Assembly (NCBI RefSeq): GCF_963576545.1
Contig: NW_026870442.1
Span: 26,339-90,338, forward strand
Direction of reading: 5' to 3'
DNA: 64,000 bases
From: Limanda limanda
Taxonomy: Eukaryota; Chordata; Actinopteri; Pleuronectiformes; Pleuronectidae
Made by a program: the position numbers and the translations under genes. Positions 35,501-49,109 of this stretch are shown piece by piece. Positions within the stretch are counted from its first letter, which is position 1, and each line of letters begins with the position of its first letter. The notes below the pieces were generated by a model. The model saw only the letters and a list, made by a program, of their open reading frames with translations. It was not told the DNA's origin and did not search any database.

Positions 35501-38500
35501 TCCGACCTTCACAAAAAAAGTTATTCAAGAATATCTCCTCAGATTTGGGGGAATTTCGTCGGTCGACCTCTTCCGAAGGTCGTACAAGCTCGGGGATGGT
35601 ACCAATCGATCTGCAGGACCCAAATTAGTCCAGATGCAACCACTTTCCAAGTCTCTCCGACCTTCACAAAAAAAGTTATTCAAGAATATCTCTTTCTCCT
35701 ATGTGCTTTCATCCCTAACCCTAACCCTAACCCTTCCGAAAGTCGGAGAAGCTCAAGGATGGTACCGATCGATGCGCGTTACCCCATTTAGTGGGGGTAG
35801 AGCCTACTTGCAAGTCTCTCCGACCTTCACAAAAAAAGTTATTCAAGAATATCTCTTTCTCCTATGTGCTTTCATCCCTAACCCTAACCCTAACCCTTCC
35901 GAAAGTCGGAGAAGCTCAAGGATGGTACCGATCGATGCGCGCAACCCCATTTAGTGGGGGTAGAGCCTACTTGCAAGTCTCTCCGACCTTCACAAAAAAA
36001 GTTATTCAAGAATATCTCCTCAGATTTGGGGGAATTTCGTCGGTCGACCTCTTCCGAAGGTCGTACAAGCTCGGGGATGGTACCAATCGATCCGCAGGAC
36101 CCAAATTAGTCCAGATGCAACCACTTTCCAAGTCTCTCCGACCTTCACAAAAAAAGTTATTCAAGAATATCTCTTTCTCCTATGTGCTTTCATCCCTAAC
36201 CCTAACCCTAACCCTTCCGAAAGTCGGAGAAGCTCAAGGATGGTACCGATCGATGCGCGCTACCCCATTTAGTGGGGGTAGAGCCTACTTGCAAGTCTCT
36301 CCGACCTTCACAAAAAAAGTTATTCAAGAATATCTCTTTCTCCTATGTGCTTTCATCCCTAACCCTAACCCTAACCCTTCCGAAAGTCGGAGAAGCTCAA
36401 GGATGGTACCGATCGATGCGCGCTACCCCATTTAGTGGGGGTAGAGCCTACTTGCAAGTCTCTCCGACCTTCACAAAAAAAGTTATTCAAGAATATCTCT
36501 TTCTCCTATGTGCTTTCATCCCTAACCCTAACCCTAACCCTTCCGAAAGTCGGAGAAGCTCAAGGATGGTACTGATCGATGCGCGCAACCCCATTTAGTG
36601 GGGGTAGAGCCTACTTGCAAGTCTCTCCGACCTTCACAAAAAAAGTTATTCAAGAATATCTCCTCAGATTTGGGGGAATTTCGTCGGTCGACCTCTTCCG
36701 AAGGTCGTACAAGCTCGGGGATGGTACCAATCGATCTGCAGGACCCAAATTAGTCCAGATGCAACCACTTTCCAAGTCTCTCCGACCTTCACAAAAAAAG
36801 TTATTCAAGAATATCTCTTTCTCCTATGTGCTTTCATCCCTAACCCTAACCCTAACCCTTCCGAAAGTCGGAGAAGCTCAAGGATGGTACTGATCGATGC
36901 GCGCTACCCCATTTAGTGGGGGTAGAGCCTACTTGCAAGTCTCTCCGACCTTCACAAAAAAAGTTATTCAAGAATATCTCTTTCTCCTATGTGCTTTCAT
37001 CCCTAACCCTAACCCTAACCCTTCCGAAAGTCGGAGAAGCTCAAGGATGGTACCGATCGATGCGCGCTACCCCATTTAGTGGGGGTAAAGCCTACTTGCA
37101 AGTCTCTCCGACCTTCACAAAAAAAGTTATTCAAGAATATCTCCTCAGATTTGGGGGAATTTCGTCGGTCGACCTCTTCCGAAGGTCGTACAAGCTCGGG
37201 GATGGTACCAATCGATCCGCAGGACCCAAATTAGTCCAGATGCAACCACTTTCCAAGTCTCTCCGACCTTCACAAAAAAAGTTATTCAAGAATATCTCTT
37301 TCTCCTATGTGCTTTCATCCCTAACCCTAACCCTAACCCTTCCGAAAGTCGGAGAAGCTCAAGGATGGTACTGATCGATGCGCGCTACCCCATTTAGTGG
37401 GGGTAGAGCCTACTTGCAAGTCTCTCCGACCTTCACAAAAAAAGTTATTCAAGAATATCTCTTTCTCCTATGTGCTTTCATCCCTAACCCTAACCCTAAC
37501 CCTTCCGAAAGTCGGAGAAGCTCAAGGATGGTACCGATCGATGCGCGCTACCCCATTTAGTGGGGGTAGAGCCTACTTGCAAGTCTCTCCGACCTTCACA
37601 AAAAAAGTTATTCAAGAATATCTCTTTCTCCTATGTGCTTTCATCCCTAACCCTAACCCTAACCCTTCCGAAAGTCGGAGAAGCTCAAGGATGGTACCGA
37701 TCGATGCGCGCTACCCCATTTAGTGGGGGTAGAGCCTACTTGCAAGTCTCTCCGACCTTCACAAAAAAAGTTATTCAAGAATATCTCTTTCTCCTATGTG
37801 CTTTCATCCCTAACCCTAACCCTAACCCTTCCGAAAGTCGGAGAAGCTCAAGGATGGTACCGATCGATGCGCGCTACCCCATTTAGTGGGGGTAGAGCCT
37901 ACTTGCAAGTCTCTCCGACCTTCACAAAAAAAGTTATTCAAGAATATCTCTTTCTCCTATGTGCTTTCATCCCTAACCCTAACCCTAACCCTTCCGAAAG
38001 TCGGAGAAGCTCAAGGATGGTACCGATCGATGCGCGCTACCCCATTTAGTGGGGGTAGAGCCTACTTGCAAGTCTCTCCAACCTTCACAAAAAAAGTTAT
38101 TCAAGAATATCTCTTTCTCCTATGTGCTTTCATCCCTAACCCTAACCCTAACCCTTCCGAAAGTCGGAGAAGCTCAAGGATGGTACTGATCGATGCGCGC
38201 AACCCCATTTAGTGGGGGTAGAGCCTACTTGCAAGTCTCTCCGACCTTCACAAAAAAAGTTATTCAAGAATATCTCCTCAGATTTGGGGGAATTTCGTCG
38301 GTCGACCTCTTCCGAAGGTCGTACAAGCTCGGGGATGGTACCAATCGATCTGCAGGACCCAAATTAGTCCAGATGCAACCACTTTCCAAGTCTCTCCGAC
38401 CTTCACAAAAAAAGTTATTCAAGAATATCTCTTTCTCCTATGTGCTTTCATCCCTAACCCTAACCCTAACCCTTCCGAAAGTCGGAGAAGCTCAAGGATG

Positions 38501-41500
38501 GTACCGATCGATGCGCGCTACCCCATTTAGTGGGGGTAGAGCCTACTTGCAAGTCTCTCCGACCTTCACAAAAAAAGTTATTCAAGAATATCTCTTTCTC
38601 CTATGTGCTTTCATCCCTAACCCTAACCCTAACCCTTCCGAAAGTCGGAGAAGCTCAAGGATGGTACTGATCGATGCGCGCAACCCCATTTAGTGGGGGT
38701 AGAGCCTACTTGCAAGTCTCTCCGACCTTCACAAAAAAAGTTATTCAAGAATATCTCCTCAGATTTTGGGGGAATTTCGTCGGTCGACCTCTTCCGAAGG
38801 TCGTACAAGCTCGGGGATGGTACCAATCGATCTGCAGGACCCAAATTAGTCCAGATGCAACCACTTTCCAAGTCTCTCCGACCTTCACAAAAAAAGTTAT
38901 TCAAGAATATCTCTTTCTCCTATGTGCTTTCATCCCTAACCCTAACCCTAACCCTTCCGAAAGTCGGAGAAGCTCAAGGATGGTACCGATCGATGCGCGC
39001 TACCCCATTTAGTGGGGGTAGAGCCTACTTGCAAGTCTCTCCGACCTTCACAAAAAAAGTTATTCAAGAATATCTCTTTCTCCTATGTGCTTTCATCCCT
39101 AACCCTAACCCTAACCCTTCCGAAAGTCGGAGAAGCTCAAGGATGGTACCGATCGATGCGCGCAACCCCATTTAGTGGGGGTAGAGCCTACTTGCAAGTC
39201 TCTCCGACCTTCACAAAAAAAGTTATTCAAGAATATCTCCTCAGATTTGGGGGAATTTCGTCGGTCGACCTCTTCCGAAGGTCGTACAAGCTCGGGGATG
39301 GTACCAATCGATCTGCAGGACCCAAATTAGTCCAGATGCAACCACTTTCCAAGTCTCTCCGACCTTCACAAAAAAAGTTATTCAAGAATATCTCTTTCTC
39401 CTATGTGCTTTCATCCCTAACCCTAACCCTAACCCTTCCGAAAGTCGGAGAAGCTCAAGGATGGTACCGATCGATGCGCGCTACCCCATTTAGTGGGGGT
39501 AGAGCCTACTTGCAAGTCTCTCCGACCTTCACAAAAAAAGTTATTCAAGAATATCTCTTTCTCCTATGTGCTTTCATCCCTAACCCTAACCCTAACCCTT
39601 CCGAAAGTCGGAGAAGCTCAAGGATGGTACCGATCGATGCGCGCTACCCCATTTAGTGGGGGTAGAGCCTACTTGCAAGTCTCTCCGACCTTCACAAAAA
39701 AAGTTATTCAAGAATATCTCTTTCTCCTATGTGCTTTCATCCCTAACCCTAACCCTAACCCTTCCGAAAGTCGGAGAAGCTCAAGGATGGTACTGATCGA
39801 TGCGCGCAACCCCATTTAGTGGGGGTAGAGCCTACTTGCAAGTCTCTCCGACCTTCACAAAAAAAGTTATTCAAGAATATCTCCTCAGATTTTGGGGGAA
39901 TTTCGTCGGTCGACCTCTTCCGAAGGTCGTACAAGCTCGGGGATGGTACCAATCGATCTGCAGGACCCAAATTAGTCCAGATGCAACCACTTTCCAAGTC
40001 TCTCCGACCTTCACAAAAAAAGTTATTCAAGAATATCTCTTTCTCCTATGTGCTTTCATCCCTAACCCTAACCCTAACCCTTCCGAAAGTCGGAGAAGCT
40101 CAAGGATGGTACCGATCGATGCGCGCTACCCCATTTAGTGGGGGTAGAGCCTACTTGCAAGTCTCTCCGACCTTCACAAAAAAAGTTATTCAAGAATATC
40201 TCTTTCTCCTATGTGCTTTCATCCCTAACCCTAACCCTAACCCTTCCGAAAGTCGGAGAAGCTCAAGGATGGTACCGATCGATGCGCGCAACCCCATTTA
40301 GTGGGGGTAGAGCCTACTTGCAAGTCTCTCCGACCTTCACAAAAAAAGTTATTCAAGAATATCTCCTCAGATTTGGGGGAATTTCGTCGGTCGACCTCTT
40401 CCGAAGGTCGTACAAGCTCGGGGATGGTACCAATCGATCTGCAGGACCCAAATTAGTCCAGATGCAACCACTTTCCAAGTCTCTCCGACCTTCACAAAAA
40501 AAGTTATTCAAGAATATCTCTTTCTCCTATGTGCTTTCATCCCTAACCCTAACCCTAACCCTTCCGAAAGTCGGAGAAGCTCAAGGATGGTACCGATCGA
40601 TGCGCGCTACCCCATTTAGTGGGGGTAGAGCCTACTTGCAAGTCTCTCCGACCTTCACAAAAAAAGTTATTCAAGAATATCTCTTTCTCCTATGTGCTTT
40701 CATCCCTAACCCTAACCCTAACCCTTCCGAAAGTCGGAGAAGCTCAAGGATGGTACCGATCGATGCGCGCTACCCCATTTAGTGGGGGTAGAGCCTACTT
40801 GCAAGTCTCTCCGACCTTCACAAAAAAAGTTATTCAAGAATATCTCTTTCTCCTATGTGCTTTCATCCCTAACCCTAACCCTAACCCTTCCGAAAGTCGG
40901 AGAAGCTCAAGGATGGTACTGATCGATGCGCGCTACCCCATTTAGTGGGGGTAGAGCCTACTTGCAAGTCTCTCCGACCTTCACAAAAAAAGTTATTCAA
41001 GAATATCTCTTTCTCCTATGTGCTTTCATCCCTAACCCTAACCCTTCCGAAAGTCGGAGAAGCTCAAGGATGGTACTGATCGATGTGCGCAACCCCATTT
41101 AGTGGGGGTAGAGCCTACTTGCAAGTCTCTCCGACCTTCACAAAAAAAGTTATTCAAGAATATCTCCTCAGATTTGGGGGAATTTCGTCGGTCGACCTCT
41201 TCCGAAGGTCGTACAAGCTCGGGGATGGTACCAATCGATCCGCAGGACCCAAATTAGTCCAGATGCAACCACTTTCCAAGTCTCTCCGACCTTCACAAAA
41301 AAAGTTATTCAAGAATATCTCTTTCTCCTATGTGCTTTCATCCCTAACCCTAACCCTAACCCTTCCGAAAGTCGGAGAAGCTCAAGGATGGTACTGATCG
41401 ATGCGCGCTACCCCATTTAGTGGGGGTAGAGCCTACTTGCAAGTCTCTCCGACCTTCACAAAAAAAGTTATTCAAGAATATCTCTTTCTCCTATGTGCTT

Positions 41501-42935
41501 TCATCCCTAACCCTAACCCTAACCCTTCCGAAAGTCGGAGAAGCTCAAGGATGGTACCGATCGATGCGCGCTACCCCATTTAGTGGGGGTAAAGCCTACT
41601 TGCAAGTCTCTCCGACCTTCACAAAAAAAGTTATTCAAGAATATCTCCTCAGATTTGGGGGAATTTCGTCGGTCGACCTCTTCCGAAGGTCGTACAAGCT
41701 CGGGGATGGTACCAATCGATCCGCAGGACCCAAATTAGTCCAGATGCAACCACTTTCCAAGTCTCTCCGACCTTCACAAAAAAAGTTATTCAAGAATATC
41801 TCTTTCTCCTATGTGCTTTCATCCCTAACCCTAACCCTAACCCTTCCGAAAGTCGGAGAAGCTCAAGGATGGTACTGATCGATGCGCGCTACCCCATTTA
41901 GTGGGGGTAGAGCCTACTTGCAAGTCTCTCCGACCTTCACAAAAAAAGTTATTCAAGAATATCTCTTTCTCCTATGTGCTTTCATCCCTAACCCTAACCC
42001 TAACCCTTCCGAAAGTCGGAGAAGCTCAAGGATGGTACCGATCGATGCGCGCTACCCCATTTAGTGGGGGTAGAGCCTACTTGCAAGTCTCTCCGACCTT
42101 CACAAAAAAAGTTATTCAAGAATATCTCTTTCTCCTATGTGCTTTCATCCCTAACCCTAACCCTAACCCTTCCGAAAGTCGGAGAAGCTCAAGGATGGTA
42201 CCGATCGATGCGCGCTACCCCATTTAGTGGGGGTAGAGCCTACTTGCAAGTCTCTCCGACCTTCACAAAAAAAGTTATTCAAGAATATCTCTTTCTCCTA
42301 TGTGCTTTCATCCCTAACCCTAACCCTAACCCTTCCGAAAGTCGGAGAAGCTCAAGGATGGTACCGATCGATGCGCGCTACCCCATTTAGTGGGGGTAGA
42401 GCCTACTTGCAAGTTTCTCCGACCTTCACAAAAAAAGTTATTCAAGAATATCTCTTTCTCCTATGTGCTTTCATCCCTAACCCTAACCCTAACCCTTCCG
42501 AAAGTCGGAGAAGCTCAAGGATGGTACCGATCGATGCGCGCTACCCCATTTAGTGGGGGTAGAGCCTACTTGCAAGTCTCTCCGACCTTCACAAAAAAAG
42601 TTATTCAAGAATATCTCTTTCTCCTATGTGCTTTCATCCCTAACCCTAACCCTAACCCTTCCGAAAGTCGGAGAAGCTCAAGGATGGTACTGATCGATGC
42701 GCGCAACCCCATTTAGTGGGGGTAGAGCCTACTTGCAAGTCTCTCCGACCTTCACAAAAAAAGTTATTTAAGAATATCTCCTCAGATTTGGGGGAATTTC
42801 GTCGGTCGACCTCTTCCGAAGGTCGTACAAGCTCGGGGATGGTACCAATCGATCCGCAGGACCCAAATTAGTCCAGATGCAACCACTTTCCAAGTCTCTC
42901 CGACCTTCACAAAAAAAGTTATTCAAGAATATCTC

Positions 42936-43905
42936 TTTCTCCTATGTGCTTTCATCCCTAACCCTAACCCTAACCCTTCCGAAAGTCGGAGAAGCTCAAG
43001 GATGGTACCGATCGATGCGCGCTACCCCATTTAGTGGGGGTAGAGCCTATTTGCAAGTCTCTCCGACCTTCACAAAAAAAGTTATTCAAGAATATCTCTT
43101 TCTCCTATGTGCTTTCATCCCTAACCCTAACCCTAACCCTTCCGAAAGTCGGAGAAGCTCAAGGATGGTACCGATCGATGCGCGCTACCCCATTTAGTGG
43201 GGGTAGAGCCTACTTGCAAGTCTCTCCGACCTTCACAAAAAAAGTTAATCAAGAATATCTCTTTCTCCTATGTGCTTTCATCCCTAACCCTAACCCTAAC
43301 CCTTCCGAAAGTCGGAGAAGCTCAAGGATGGTACCGATCGATGCGCGCTACCCCATTTAGTGGGGGTAGAGCCTACTTGCAAGTCTCTCCGACCTTCACA
43401 AAAAAAGTTATTCAAGAATATCTCCTCAGATTTGGGGGAATTTCGTCGGTCGACCTCTTCCGAAGGTCGTACAAGCTCGGGGATGGTACCAATCGATCTG
43501 CAGGACCCAAATTAGTCCAGATGCAACCACTTTCCAAGTCTCTCCGACCTTCACAAAAAAAGTTATTCAAGAATATCTCTTTCTCCTATGTGCTTTCATC
43601 CCTAACCCTAACCCTAACCCTTCCGAAAGTCGGAGAAGCTCAAGGATGGTACCGATCGATGCGCGCTACCCCATTTAGTGGGGGTAGAGCCTACTTGCAA
43701 GTCTCTCCGACCTTCACAAAAAAAGTTATTCAAGAATATCTCTTTCTCCTATGTGCTTTCATCCCTAACCCTAACCCTAACCCTTCCGAAAGTCGGAGAA
43801 GCTCAAGGATGGTACCGATCGATGCGCGCTACCCCATTTAGTGGGGGTAGAGCCTACTTGCAAGTCTCTCCGACCTTCACAAAAAAAGTTATTCAAGAAT
43901 ATCTC
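42936..43905 (+). repeat. 970-bp tandem duplication unit, copy 1
   Basis: The unit contains 5 A and one B (5 x 163 + 155 = 970). Diagnostic variants cctatttgc (43050) and gttaatcaag (43247) recur exactly 970 bp later in 43906-44875. Confidence 0.88.
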
Positions 43906-44875
43906 TTTCTCCTATGTGCTTTCATCCCTAACCCTAACCCTAACCCTTCCGAAAGTCGGAGAAGCTCAAGGATGGTACCGATCGATGCGCGCTACCCCAT
44001 TTAGTGGGGGTAGAGCCTATTTGCAAGTCTCTCCGACCTTCACAAAAAAAGTTATTCAAGAATATCTCTTTCTCCTATGTGCTTTCATCCCTAACCCTAA
44101 CCCTAACCCTTCCGAAAGTCGGAGAAGCTCAAGGATGGTACCGATCGATGCGCGCTACCCCATTTAGTGGGGGTAGAGCCTACTTGCAAGTCTCTCCGAC
44201 CTTCACAAAAAAAGTTAATCAAGAATATCTCTTTCTCCTATGTGCTTTCATCCCTAACCCTAACCCTAACCCTTCCGAAAGTCGGAGAAGCTCAAGGATG
44301 GTACCGATCGATGCGCGCTACCCCATTTAGTGGGGGTAGAGCCTACTTGCAAGTCTCTCCGACCTTCACAAAAAAAGTTATTCAAGAATATCTCCTCAGA
44401 TTTGGGGGAATTTCGTCGGTCGACCTCTTCCGAAGGTCGTACAAGCTCGGGGATGGTACCAATCGATCTGCAGGACCCAAATTAGTCCAGATGCAACCAC
44501 TTTCCAAGTCTCTCCGACCTTCACAAAAAAAGTTATTCAAGAATATCTCTTTCTCCTATGTGCTTTCATCCCTAACCCTAACCCTAACCCTTCCAAAAGT
44601 CGGAGAAGCTCAAGGATGGTACCGATCGATGCGCGCTACCCCATTTAGTGGGGGTAGAGCCTACTTGCAAGTCTCTCCGACCTTCACAAAAAAAGTTATT
44701 CAAGAATATCTCTTTCTCCTATGTGCTTTCATCCCTAACCCTAACCCTAACCCTTCCGAAAGTCGGAGAAGCTCAAGGATGGTACCGATCGATGCGCGCT
44801 ACCCCATTTAGTGGGGGTAGAGCCTACTTGCAAGTCTCTCCGACCTTCACAAAAAAAGTTATTCAAGAATATCTC
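43906..44875 (+). repeat. 970-bp tandem duplication unit, copy 2
   Basis: This unit directly follows copy 1 and has the same variants at 44020 and 44217. One private change, ttccaaaag, is seen at 44595. The gttaatcaag variant occurs nowhere else in the window, so this is a recent local duplication. Confidence 0.88.
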
Positions 44876-47451
44876 TTTCTCCTATGTGCTTTCATCCCTA
44901 ACCCTAACCCTAACCCTTCCGAAAGTCGGAGAAGCTCAAGGATGGTACCGATCGATGCGCGCTACCCCATTTAGTGGGGGTAGAGCCTACTTGCAAGTCT
45001 CTCCGACCTTCACAAAAAAAGTTATTCAAGAATATCTCTTTCTCCTATGTGCTTTCATCCCTAACCCTAACCCTAACCCTTCCAAAAGTCGGAGAAGCTC
45101 AAGGATGGTACTGATCGATGCGCGCAACCCCATTTAGTGGGGGTAGAGCCTACTTGCAAGTCTCTCCGACCTTCACAAAAAAAGTTATTCAAGAATATCT
45201 CCTCAGATTTGGGGGAATTTCGTCGGTCGACCTCTTCCGAAGGTCGTACAAGCTCGGGGATGGTACCAATCGATCTGCAGGACCCAAATTAGTCCAGATG
45301 CAACCACTTTCCAAGTCTCTCCGACCTTCACAAAAAAAGTTATTCAAGAATATCTCTTTCTCCTATGTGCTTTCATCCCTAACCCTAACCCTAACCCTTC
45401 CGAAAGTCGGAGAAGCTCAAGGATGGTACCGATCGATGCGCGCTACCCCATTTAGTGGGGGTAGAGCCTACTTGCAAGTCTCTCCGACCTTCACAAAAAA
45501 AGTTATTCAAGAATATCTCTTTCTCCTATGTGCTTTCATCCCTAACCCTAACCCTAACCCTTCCGAAAGTCGGAGAAGCTCAAGGATGGTACCGATCGAT
45601 GCGCGTTACCCCATTTAGTGGGGGTAGAGCCTACTTGCAAGTCTCTCCGACCTTCACAAAAAAAGTTATTCAAGAATATCTCCTCAGATTTGGGGGAATT
45701 TCGTCGGTCGACCTCTTCCGAAGGTCGTACAAGCTCGGGGATGGTACCAATCGATCCGCAGGACCCAAATTAGTCCAGATGCAACCACTTTCCAAGTCTC
45801 TCCGACCTTCACAAAAAAAGTTATTCAAGAATATCTCTTTCTCCTATGTGCTTTCATCCCTAACCCTAACCCTAACCCTTCCGAAAGTCGGAGAAGCTCA
45901 AGGATGGTACCGATCGATGCGCGCTACCCCATTTAGTGGGGGTAGAGCCTACTTGCAAGTCTCTCCGACCTTCACAAAAAAAGTTATTCAAGAATATCTC
46001 TTTCTCCTATGTGCTTTCATCCCTAACCCTAACCCTAACCCTTCCGAAAGTCGGAGAAGCTCAAGGATGGTACCGATCGATGCGCGCTACCCCATTTAGT
46101 GGGGGTAGAGCCTACTTGCAAGTCTCTCCGACCTTCACAAAAAAAGTTATTCAAGAATATCTCTTTCTCCTATGTGCTTTCATCCCTAACCCTAACCCTA
46201 ACCCTTCCGAAAGTCGGAGAAGCTCAAGGATGGTACCGATCGATGCGCGCTACCCCATTTAGTGGGGGTAGAGCCTACTTGCAAGTCTCTCCGACCTTCA
46301 CAAAAAAAGTTATTCAAGAATATCTCTTTCTCCTATGTGCTTTCATCCCTAACCCTAACCCTAACCCTTCCGAAAGTCGGAGAAGCTCAAGGATGGTACC
46401 GATCGATGCGCGCTACCCCATTTAGTGGGGGTAGAGCCTATTTGCAAGTCTCTCCGACCTTCACAAAAAAAGTTATTCAAGAATATCTCTTTCTCCTATG
46501 TGCTTTCATCCCTAACCCTAACCCTAACCCTTCCGAAAGTCGGAGAAGCTCAAGGATGGTACCGATCGATGCGCGCTACCCCATTTAGTGGGGGTAGAGC
46601 CTACTTGCAAGTCTCTCCGACCTTCACAAAAAAAGTTATTCAAGAATATCTCTTTCTCCTATGTGCTTTCATCCCTAACCCTAACCCTAACCCTTCCGAA
46701 AGTCGGAGAAGCTCAAGGATGGTACTGATCGATGCGCGCAACCCAATTTAGTGGGGGTAGAGCCTACTTGCAAGTCTCTCCGACCTTCACAAAAAAAGTT
46801 ATTCAAGAATATCTCCTCAGATTTGGGGGAATTTCGTCGGTCGACCTCTTCCGAAGGTCGTACAAGCTCGGGGATGGTACCAATCGATCCGCAGGACCCA
46901 AATTAGTCCAGATGCAACCACTTTCCAAGTCTCTCCGACCTTCACAAAAAAAGTTATTCAAGAATATCTCTTTCTCCTATGTGCTTTCATCCCTAACCCT
47001 AACCCTAACCCTTCCGAAAGTCGGAGAAGCTCAAGGATGGTACCGATCGATGCGCGCTACCCCATTTAGTGGGGGTAGAGCCTACTTGCAAGTCTCTCCG
47101 ACCTTCACAAAAAAAGTTATTCAAGAATATCTCTTTCTCCTATGTGCTTTCATCCCTAACCCTAACCCTAACCCTTCCGAAAGTCGGAGAAGCTCAAGGA
47201 TGGTACCGATCGATGCGCGCAACCCCATTTAGTGGGGGTAGAGCCTACTTGCAAGTCTCTCCGACCTTCACAAAAAAGGTTATTCAAGAATATCTCCTCA
47301 GATTTGGGGGAATTTCGTCGGTCGACCTCTTCCGAAGGTCGTACAAGCTCGGGGATGGTACCAATCGATCCGCAGGACCCAAATTAGTCCAGATGCAACC
47401 ACTTTCCAAGTCTCTCCGACCTTCACAAAAAAAGTTATTCAAGAATATCTC

Positions 47452-48755
47452 TTTCTCCTATGTGCTTTCATCCCTAACCCTAACCCTAACCCTTCCGAAA
47501 GTCGGAGAAGCTCAAGGATGGTACCGATCGATGCGCGCTACCCCATTTAGTGGGGGTAGAGCCTACTTGCAAGTCTCTCCGACCTTCACAAAAAAAGTTA
47601 TTCAAGAATATCTCTTTCTCCTATGTGCTTTCATCCCTAACCCTAACCCTAACCCTTCCGAAAGTCGGAGAAGCTCAAGGATGGTACTGATCGATGCGCG
47701 CTACCCCATTTAGTGGGGGTAGAGCCTACTTGCAAGTCTCTCCGACCTTCACAAAAAAAGTTATTCAAGAATATCTCTTTCTCCTATGTGCTTTCATCCC
47801 TAACCCTAACCCTAACCCTTCCGAAAGTCGGAGAAGCTCAAGGATGGTACCGATCGATGCGCGCTACCCCATTTAGTGGGGGTAGAGCCTACTTGCAAGT
47901 CTCTCCGACCTTCACAAAAAAAGTTATTCAAGAATATCTCTTTCTCCTATGTGCTTTCATCCCTAACCCTAACCCTAACCCTTCCGAAAGTCGGAGAAGC
48001 TCAAGGATGGTACCGATCGATGCGCGCTACCCCATTTAGTGGGGGTAGAGCCTACTTGCAAGTCTCTCCGACCTTCACAAAAAAAGTTATTCAAGAATAT
48101 CTCTTTCTCCTATGTGCTTTCATCCCTAACCCTAACCCTAACCCTTCCGAAAGTCGGAGAAGCTCAAGGATGGTACCGATCGATGCGCGCTACCCCATTT
48201 AGTGGGGGTAGAGCCTACTTGCAAGTCTCTCCGACCTTCACAAAAAAAGTTATTCAAGAATATCTCTTTCTCCTATGTGCTTTCATCCCTAACCCTAACC
48301 CTAACCCTTCCGAAAGTCGGAGAAGCTCAAGGATGGTACCGATCGATGCGCGCTACCCCATTTAGTGGGGGTAGAGCCTACTTGCAAGTCTCTCCGACCT
48401 TCACAAAAAAAGTTATTCAAGAATATCTCTTTCTCCTATGTGCTTTCATCCCTAACCCTAACCCTAACCCTTCCGAAAGTCGGAGAAGCTCAAGGATGGT
48501 ACCGATCGATGCGCGCTACCCCATTTAGTGGGGGTAGAGCCTACTTGCAAGTCTCTCCGACCTTCACAAAAAAAGTTATTCAAGAATATCTCTTTCTCCT
48601 ATGTGCTTTCATCCCTAACCCTAACCCTAACCCTTCCGAAAGTCGGAGAAGCTCAAGGATGGTACTGATCGATGCGCGCAACCCCATTTAGTGGGGGTAG
48701 AGCCTACTTGCAAGTCTCTCCGACCTTCACAAAAAAAGTTATTCAAGAATATCTC
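47452..48755 (+). repeat. Longest run of A monomers (8 copies, 1304 bp)
   Basis: Eight full-length A monomers lie in a row without B. The only other run of eight is 134-1431, where one of the eight is a 157-bp copy. Most B-to-B intervals have 2, 4 or 6 A monomers. Confidence 0.9.
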
Positions 48756-49109
48756 CTCAGATTTGGGGGAATTTCGTCGGTCGACCTCTTCCGAAGGTCG
48801 TACAAGCTCGGGGATGGTACCAATCGATCCGCAGGACCCAAATTAGTCCAGATGCAACCACTTTCCAAGTCTCTCCGACCTTCACAAAAAAAGTTATTCA
48901 AGAATATCTCTTTCTCCTATGTGCTTTCATCCCTAACCCTAACCCTAACCCTTCCGAAAGTCGGAGAAGCTCAAGGATGGTACCGATCGATGCGCGCTAC
49001 CCCATTTAGTGGGGGTAGAGCCTACTTGCAAGTCTCTCCGACCTTCACAAAAAAAGTTATTCAAGAATATCTCTTTCTCCTATGTGCTTTCATCCCTAAC
49101 CCTAACCCT

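Larger units (their letters stand above)
10121..41802 (+). repeat. Array region II: B monomer map 10,121-41,802
   Basis: B monomers start at 10610, 11085, 12218*, 12700, 13833, 14308, 15115, 15590, 16723*, 17205, 18012, 18493, 19137, 19944, 20425, 20743, 21550*, 22032, 22839*, 23321, 23965, 24440, 25573*, 26055, 26862, 27343, 28150*, 28632, 29264, 29739, 30709*, 31191, 31998, 32479, 33612, 34093*, 34575, 35056*, 35538, 36019, 36663, 37144, 38277, 38758*, 39240, 39884*, 40366, 41167 and 41648 (asterisk = 156 bp). Shortened A monomers start at 10928, 14151, 15433, 24120, 28787, 29107, 29419 and 41010. Variants confined here or nearly so are gatgtgcgcaacc (near 10529, 13426, 13752, 15034, 17931, 26781, 31917, 41086) and ggtaaagcc (18437, 19888, 24384, 27287, 32423, 37088, 41592). 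Confidence 0.95.
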
